This document shows, piece by piece, positions 57,301-64,000 of a stretch of DNA of 64,000 nucleotides (positions are counted from its first letter, which is position 1; every line of letters starts with the position of its first letter). A model generated the notes under the pieces. It had not been told where the DNA came from, made no database searches, and worked only from the letters and a program-made list of their open reading frames with translations. The stretch lies in contig JAGTWJ010000006.1 of the NCBI GenBank assembly GCA_020064725.1, positions 1,488,001-1,552,000 of the forward strand. Reading direction: 5' to 3'. The position numbers were made by a program, and so were the translations under genes. Source of the stretch: Drechslerella dactyloides (lineage: Eukaryota; Ascomycota; Orbiliomycetes; Orbiliales; Orbiliaceae).

Positions 57301-59212
57301 AAGGACTTTGAAGACTCTGCTCTGGAACTTTCGGACCCGCGGAAATCGATCGTGCTGTCGCCCAACTTCGGCAAGTACCGCAGGCTACAGACAGCTGCCC
57401 GTATTGGATGCGACCTAACATTCTGATCCGATCTGACAGTTATAGCGCCATGTTTAACCTGCAAAATTTTAAAACATCGCGGTTCGCAGGAAGCGGCTCA
57501 TATTGCCTTCTTGTTTCCTTCCTTTGTGCTACTGGACGCCATCTGCCGCTTGTTGTCATTTTCTCGCAATACCGGGTTATGCACACGGACATTGAAACTA
57601 AATCTAGACGGATACGGATGACCGTTGCTTTATGCAATGGCTGCCCTAGTTGCAGCTGCGCGTTTTAGAAACTGCTAGCATGCTGCGTAATCAGTTGACT
57701 TCTAGAGGGCGGCGCGGGATATAACATGTAGAAGCAGTTGCCGAATGTCGCTAGCCTGACAGACATCGAACATGGAGATCTGGTCAAGTTGTTGGCAAAA
57801 CTCTAGATTTAGATGTCATACATCGGAAAATTTGAAGGCGAATTTCCGCGTGCGGTGTGTCCTTTTGGGAAGAGCGACGAACTCGCCTCGTTGCCACTGC
57901 AGCTGGGTCGTTGGCTCCGATATAACGGCTGTTACACAGGGGTAGCCGGTCGATTCGAGCGGTGTTTTGGTAACGAAAGTGGGCAGACTTGCTGGTGCAC
58001 CATGTAACCTGATCGATACGTCTGTATCAAATGAACCCGGCCATTTGCGAAACGCCCAGACGGCGAATGTATTGCAAACGCAGCTTCCATATCGAGAGGA
58101 AGTCCTCATTTCCGCAAATATAGGTATCGACGGGGTATGATGCAACCTGGTGGTTCACGAGAGTCAAGCTGGCGGCAAGCCTGCAAGCACAGGATTCTAG
58201 AAGAGGCTACCACGTGTTTGTGGAATCAGTGTGCCACGAGTTGAAGTCTAAATGGTACGGAAGGGCAGGCATCACGACAGGCGAAATTATCACACACATG
58301 GGATGCAATATATTCTTACTCTCCTCGTATACACGCGAAGTCAGCTGCCGTATCAGACTCCGAACAAGTCCGAGCACGCTTGACTGGGCGAAGATTTTAT
58401 TCGATATTCTGTGGCCATCCACAAACCCGTGTGCGCATAATATAGCACTTGCAGGCTAACTGGTAGCAATACGTAATATTACTTGTTGTGTCTACAATTC
58501 CGCTGGCTGTGATGCAACACACCAGTTGGAGTTGCAAGTTGGATCCCAGCGGCCACCAGCAATGTTACTTCAGATAAAATTCGATGTCGCCAGCCGGTGC
58601 CATATTTTCGTGTCAACAATGATTACGAGTTTGTATCGATATGATCACGTTGAAATTAATGATTGCATCACAGACCCTCGTCGCGGGTATGCATGTGCAT
58701 GCAACAAAAAGTTAAAGTGGCCGCCAATCGAAATCGAATCTTCGTGTCTCTCTCTAATCAAAGTCTGGCCGCGTCTCAAAGCCTCCGTCTGAGGTGTTGT
58801 CCTGGTTCACCCTGGTTGGCGAGGCCATCATGAAACAGCAGCGGGCCAAAAATAACACTCGATCTGACGTTTTGACCTTCTCGCGAAATTTCCTCGCGGA
58901 GCCGTTTGAGAATAATGTACCGATTGAGCGGACAAACGAGGCAAATGTATACTTCTTGGTGGCTTACGGACGGAATATATCCAAATCAGTAACGTATACG
59001 TACTGATGTTGTACGCATAAATTTTCCAAAGTTTTGGACAAACTGTTCCGTCACAAGATCGACCAACGTGCTGCGGGTATCGATTCGAATCGGTGAACGG
59101 TTGGTTGGCTGTTGGGGTTCCGCCTTGTGCCAGAGATGATTGCCGCAGCGTAATCAGTCATGCTGCTGCATTGCAATTGCGACTCCTCCTACAAACGAAG
59201 GGCCGAAAAAGA

Positions 59213-59270
59213 AATAAATTAAAAAAAATTAAAATAACGAAAGAAAGAAATAAAGAAAGAAGCAGAAGGA
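59213..59270 (+). repeat. Purine-rich low-complexity tract
   Basis: An almost uninterrupted A/G run with short AAATAAATTAAAAAAA and GAAAGAAAGAAATAAAGAAAG blocks. This is a simple-sequence tract inside the gene-poor end of the window, with no associated gene. Confidence 0.6.
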
Positions 59271-62200
59271 CTGATCAGAGAGGCCTGAGCGTCTGGGGAA
59301 AATACCCGCCCATGGAACCAACAAGCATCTCGTGTCGGGCTAAGGCTGGATGGACAAGGACCGGTTGTCACGTTTTTCCTTCCGTCGCCTCTTTTGCACA
59401 CAATGTGCCAATTGCAGCAATCAATCAATCTCATTCATGCATGACTTGCGCACAGTCATCGATCGGAATTTCGGATTGTGGGTATGTATGGGACGTGTGT
59501 GGGTAAAAGTGTGCTGTGTGGGATGTGATAACGGGCTCGAGGGAGGTAAAGGCCCACCACCCTTTAATCTTGCGGGTCCTCGTACGCATACGAACCCGAA
59601 TCCGATGAAGCATCCCCTTCCACGGCGTGACGTTCCCGGTTGGTTGATTTCGATTTGGCACTTTATATCGATCAGTGGGAAGGATCATGCATGCCGGCCG
59701 GCTCGTTTGGCATTCTCCGCCAACATGCTCCGTGGTAGAATCGTTCGATTCCAGAGCCCAGAAGCCTCATGTGAAAGTTCACAGCAGGCTACGGAATCTT
59801 ACAATGGTCGGCCGGCTCGGTATTTCTCCCTTCTTCCGTCCATAGCACAGTTTGCGAATACCACATAGCGGTGCACAGTTATGGACGGTGCAGTTCCCAG
59901 GCGAAATGAAGACATTCCCCGGCGTTAAGCAATGCCGTTTTGTGACAGTCACCTACAACGGTGCCCGCATGAACCGACGAGCATAATTTGGTGGCGATAG
60001 ATGCTTCCTTACATGCGTATGTCTTTAATTTGTTGAGACAACGGCAGCCAAGAGGGTATTTTGCTCCGAGGAATTTGCGATCTTCGCTGCAAGGAAAGGC
60101 AGTCCGGTCGTGCATCTGGGGAGATATTGGTTGGCTCTGATCGGATTATTGATCTCGCCGCCAGTGTTTGCTTCGGTCGAACTTGCGCTAGAAGGTTTGC
60201 GATTGCATGAGTTTGTAATGTATCAGGTCTATTTTATCGTATGGTTATTTTTTGCGCAGGGCAAGTCGGCGCTGCCAATTTGCGATGGGGAGCAGCTCGC
60301 CAGACGGACCCCTGGCGGTAGAATGTTCTTCCAAGGCTTCTATCACCTATCTTTTCAGCCTGAAGGGCAGCCAGCACAAAAGAGGCGGAAAAAGGAAAAA
60401 GACAAGCCTCGTTTGGGACCGAGTGCAGCAGCCAGGGTCGACTGGAATCCAGCCAATGGGCCCGCCCTTGCTGGGGAGGAATGTCCCCTATCTGATACGG
60501 GAGAGCAGGGAAGGGCTCCAGAGCTGGCTCCGAAATGACACTTCGCGTCGCCGAACACTGATACCGGGGTCCGGGAATATCCCGGTGGTGGCCCCGGACG
60601 CCGCAGGGAAGCCCCTCAGACCTCCAGGTTCACACTCGCCCACTCTGAATATGATATCCTCAATTGCAATTAATTCTGCTGCAAGACATTCTGCGAACAA
60701 ATGGCTTGCGAGAACGTGGATCGGAAACCGCTAACTATCGCCCGGCCATGATGGGCGGACGCAATGGTCTCATGGTCACGCGGATGCAGCTGCCAGCGGG
60801 CTTGAGCTGTCAACAGGCGACTCGCAGAAACGGCCAAGGCGACTCCGGAGCTCGAGAGGACAGATTGGGGCGCTCCTGGAACCCCATCGCATCACGAGAG
60901 CAAGGAGTGCAGCACCACGTCGCTGACGGATCCAGTAGCTGGAGCCCGGACCTTGCATCAGATTGGACGATTGACGAGGCGCAAGTGCGTCGATAGGAAA
61001 GCTGGGGAAATGGGAAGTGGGCCTTCCACCGAAAATTTTCTCGTCAACGGTTGTTGTTTGCAACATGCGTCTTGTATAGCCCGTACGTACTATAGTATTG
61101 TATACGTACCTCCAGTTTCAATGCTACGCGTGAGTACTTCAGGTAGGATTTAGCTTTAGCATCGAATGAGTCCACCACGCATAGCTCTCCGCCTCGTCGA
61201 AAAGATCAAAGCTATCGCAAAACCGTGTCCTCCTTGATTCCAATCGCGGGGAAAAGCAAAACCGGCGTGTCCGTCCCGCGAATGACATCAAGGCATCGGA
61301 TAGTCATCTGCTCCACACCCTCGCGGCTAAAAGCTGCTGACTGGTCAATTCTCCTATCATATCACTCGTCCGAGTACTTACACTACTGTCCCAGCATAAT
61401 TGGATACATCCTGGCGCCCAGTCTGCGCCCGCTGAGTGATGATATGATAATGTAGCTCATCAGCTGTTGACCGACATGCAAATTTGATCGAATCGCATCG
61501 AATCAACCGCAGACACGGGATTCAATGCAGCAGCTAGGGATAGCTAGCAGAATAGGATGACAAGTTATTGCATGACGATACTTGCCTTCCGGTATCCATC
61601 GATCGGTGGATCCTGCGGGTGTAACAGCCTGCTTGAGCTTGACTCTGCAGACGCTACTCGTATCAGAAATATTTGTGGAGTGCACGCATATAGCGTAAAT
61701 AGATAGCGTACGGTCACTTGAGCATCGATTGCATTTCAAGCTCCCTTTTCCAGAATCGATTGTGGACAACCGACGGAGGGCGCCAGCGCAGACGCAATGT
61801 AGCCTAACGAGATAACAGACCGGCCGAAGCCTCGCGAGATGCAGAATGATTAGGTCCGAAACATCGACAGAACATGAGTGGATAGGTATGCATGCACGCA
61901 TAGTGTACATACGTACGTCTGTCGACGTATGCGTGTGTATGCAGAGCTGTATGTGCCCGCTCCGAATGACAGGCCGAACTTGTCTCCGCCTAGGCTGCGG
62001 AACTCGGATTTTTGATTCAGACAAACGGTGAGCTCTACTTGACAGATAGCAAGCGCAGCTATCGCACCGTTGACGGCTGATTTTTAAAATTTAAAATTTT
62101 CCAGTGTTTGCAAAGCGCTGAGTTGGCTGGCGTGCCGTCGCCTGATTCGCTGTCGACCCGCAGGAGGAGGAAAAACGAATAACAGAAAGTTATGCAAGCT

Positions 62201-64000
62201 CGCCTTCCCTCTTCGCTTGTGCCTCCCCTTATCAAGAGCTATCATGCAGCCCATGCGATACGACAATCGATCAGCGGGCCTTTTTGGGGGGCCGCCTGGC
62301 AGGGAAGCGGACGTCCACGGGCGTGAATGAATGGACGTGCTAGTGACCGGTGCACGCAACTTCGAAACTCGGACTCAGACAGACTCGCTGTGACACGTCC
62401 GGTGTGTTTTCAGGCGGCCGGCTAGCTACCGGAGCGAGTAAGCCTGAGATTAGCTTGGCTGTCGATTGGCTAGATGGAATCGACGATATCCTTGGATTGG
62501 GGCACGCATTATATGCATGGGTCCACGAGAGTCAATGTCCACAATATACGAAGCTGAGTATACTGCTGTGTAAGGTATGCGCATGTAGCACAGCATACGT
62601 ACATGCCTGCTTCCTTCTTGCAGAGGCCTGTTCGGTGTAAACAGTCCAAGTATCCGATCTCGACGAGACATAAAACTGCCCCCAGGTCCGACAATTGCGC
62701 AACCTTGATATCATCGGCCTCGTGGTGTCCGTGCGAGTACACCGAATGATCGTGTGCATGCACCACTGTATCGGATACGCAGCCTGCGTCGGAGTCGAGT
62801 CGCTTCGATTCGGGCGGATGTTGGAAAGAGCTAGAGGAGCAGCCAGCTGAATCCGAGTGCCGGGCGCTGATGCGTTGGCCATGACATAAGCCACCTTCGT
62901 CGTCCTGATGAGGCACTCGCAAGCCCGACAGGGAAGCGAGGCGTTCTATTTTTAACTCCTCCCTAGCCCCAAAGCTCCCCGAGCACGCACCGGTTTTGAA
63001 CCGAGCGGCGAGTGCTTGCCTACGAACACTCCGTACACACTCCGGACTCCGAACTTGACGCTGCAAGGCCATGTTAATGCGGCCACAGCCTGCCTGCCAG
63101 CCTATGACGCTGCGGTATCGTGTCGACATGACGGATGGATCCAGCACGGTGCGGGCTCTGAAACCGCGCGCTGCTTCCAAACATTTCTAACGGGAAAGAA
63201 GAACAACAGGCGTGGATGAGAATCCTAGGGCGGGCTTTCCCTTCCGGGTAGCTCGTATATTGTCACGACGGTGGCATTCGAGTGTCATGTCACTGTTACG
63301 TGGGTTACTTTCCCACACGCTGGGAGGCCTTGCTCGCGCGATACCAAGCGGGCGATCAACTGGCTGGGTGCAATCTCATTTCAGCGAACACCACACCAGG
63401 TATTCTTAGAGATCACCAAATCGATAGACCAACGTCCTATTTCTCGATGCGGGAACAAAAATAACGAAGGAGGGAAAATTTTTTCCTACTTCATGCCGAT
63501 GCAAAATGACATATTGGGAATATCGTCGACGTGAATGAAGCAAGTGAGTTTTGCGCATCTCCGAGGATTCCAACGGTATCGATCCGGTCGGAAGAACGAC
63601 GGACAAACCTGGATGCAGGAGGCTATTCCATACATTAGCCTTCCCGAGATATCATGCGGAGGCTGAAGAGGGCGATTCGATTCAGATGCAAACTCCTACA
63701 TACACTCCGGACCTTCTTGCAATGCATCCATATGACATATGGTCGCTCGCTCGCTAACCGCTTCAGTCGACGTTGCGCAGCACAGCTCTGGGGATGAAAA
63801 TTTTCGAGAGCTCACGTTTCAGCGGATGCGAGATGCAGCTGTATGCATCCATCCATCGATGCATGATATCCCCGCGGCATGAACGGAGGGAATGTCAACA
63901 AGATATGATGTGGCTCCCCGAGATTGCATTGATACCTAGCCTAGCAGCCAGATCGTTGACTACCCGTAGCTAGCTTCCTTCCTGGAACACAGTTCTCCAG

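Larger units (their letters stand above)
53814..64000. other. 10-kb stretch without a convincing gene
   Basis: I find only short frames here. The longest, 223 codons on the minus strand at 62509-63180, has no domain, no intron signs and no coherent composition. A 142-codon plus frame at 60110-60538 begins with a hydrophobic stretch but turns into low-complexity sequence. The region is not simply AT-rich: 54.3-56.5 kb is AT-leaning, while 59.5-63.4 kb is balanced. GCATGC/TGCATG/GTACGT words and alternating purine-pyrimidine runs recur (for example near 56.9-57.2 and 61.87-61.93 kb). No transposase, reverse transcriptase, telomere repeat or rRNA is visible. It could be fast-evolving intergenic, centromere-proximal or subtelomeric DNA, or contain noncoding RNAs. 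Confidence 0.4.

Noticed and set aside
60110..60538. 142-codon plus-strand frame with a hydrophobic N-terminus
   Set aside because: The first 50 residues look like a membrane segment, but the rest is Lys/Pro/Ala low-complexity with no partner exon or homologue that I recognise.
62509..63180. 223-codon minus-strand open frame
   Set aside because: No domain, no signal peptide, no family resemblance, and mixed composition with overlapping frames of similar size; it reads like chance.
63900..64000. Telomere at the right end
   Set aside because: No TTAGGG/CCCTAA repeats are present, so the gene-poor end cannot be called a chromosome end.

Overview
The window is nuclear DNA of a filamentous ascomycete (Pezizomycotina). 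The genes carry short introns, mostly 50-190 bp, with GTRNGT donors and CTRAY-type branch sites. The gene set is typical of these fungi: Ppo oxylipin dioxygenase, rhodopsin-like membrane protein, MCH1-type transporter, Pbi2 inhibitor, Rrn7 and a fungal F-box protein. I could not assign a genus. Exon joins were made by hand. For eIF2alpha, ESS1, the Yip1-domain protein, SRP68, the Ppo enzyme, both subtilases, PEP7, BMS1, PBI2, eIF5A, RRN7 and ubiquitin-L40 the joined exons keep frame from start to stop, and most match the usual length of the family.

Layout. 1-7.7 kb: rhodopsin-like membrane protein (-), SUI2/eIF2alpha (-), ESS1/Pin1 (+), Yip1-domain Golgi protein (-). 7.7-12.4 kb: an accessory-looking island with an ADP-ribosyltransferase-like protein (-) and an F-box protein (-). 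12.4-18.5 kb: SRP68 (-) and an intronless 1150-residue PPR protein (+) diverging from a shared 650-bp region. 18.5-21.0 kb: AT-rich, gene-free. 21.0-26.1 kb: a 1485-residue Ppo-family fatty-acid dioxygenase with a degenerate P450 half. 26.9-27.7 kb: FYV7-like rRNA-processing factor. 28.8-35.9 kb: two tandem subtilisin-like (S8) proteins, the first with lost catalytic residues, the second intact and membrane-anchored. 36.7-43.4 kb: PEP7/VAC1 (-) and BMS1 (-). 44.0-50.3 kb: PBI2-type proteinase inhibitor, eIF5A, RRN7 and ubiquitin-L40, all (+). 51.5-53.8 kb: MCH1-like transporter (+). 53.8-64 kb: a long stretch where I find no convincing gene.

How the genes relate. Much of the window is growth machinery: translation initiation and elongation (eIF2alpha, eIF5A, ubiquitin-L40), ribosome synthesis (BMS1, FYV7, RRN7), protein targeting (SRP68, Yip1 protein, PEP7) and mitochondrial RNA biology (PPR). 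The less conserved part is the subtilase pair, the Ppo enzyme and the ART-like/F-box island. The most unusual items are the ART-like protein, the pseudo-subtilase beside an intact anchored subtilase with a C-terminal domain I do not recognise, the Ppo enzyme that keeps its peroxidase residues but lacks a P450 cysteine loop, and a ubiquitin-L40 gene whose start codon is split by an intron and continued in a 7-nt exon.
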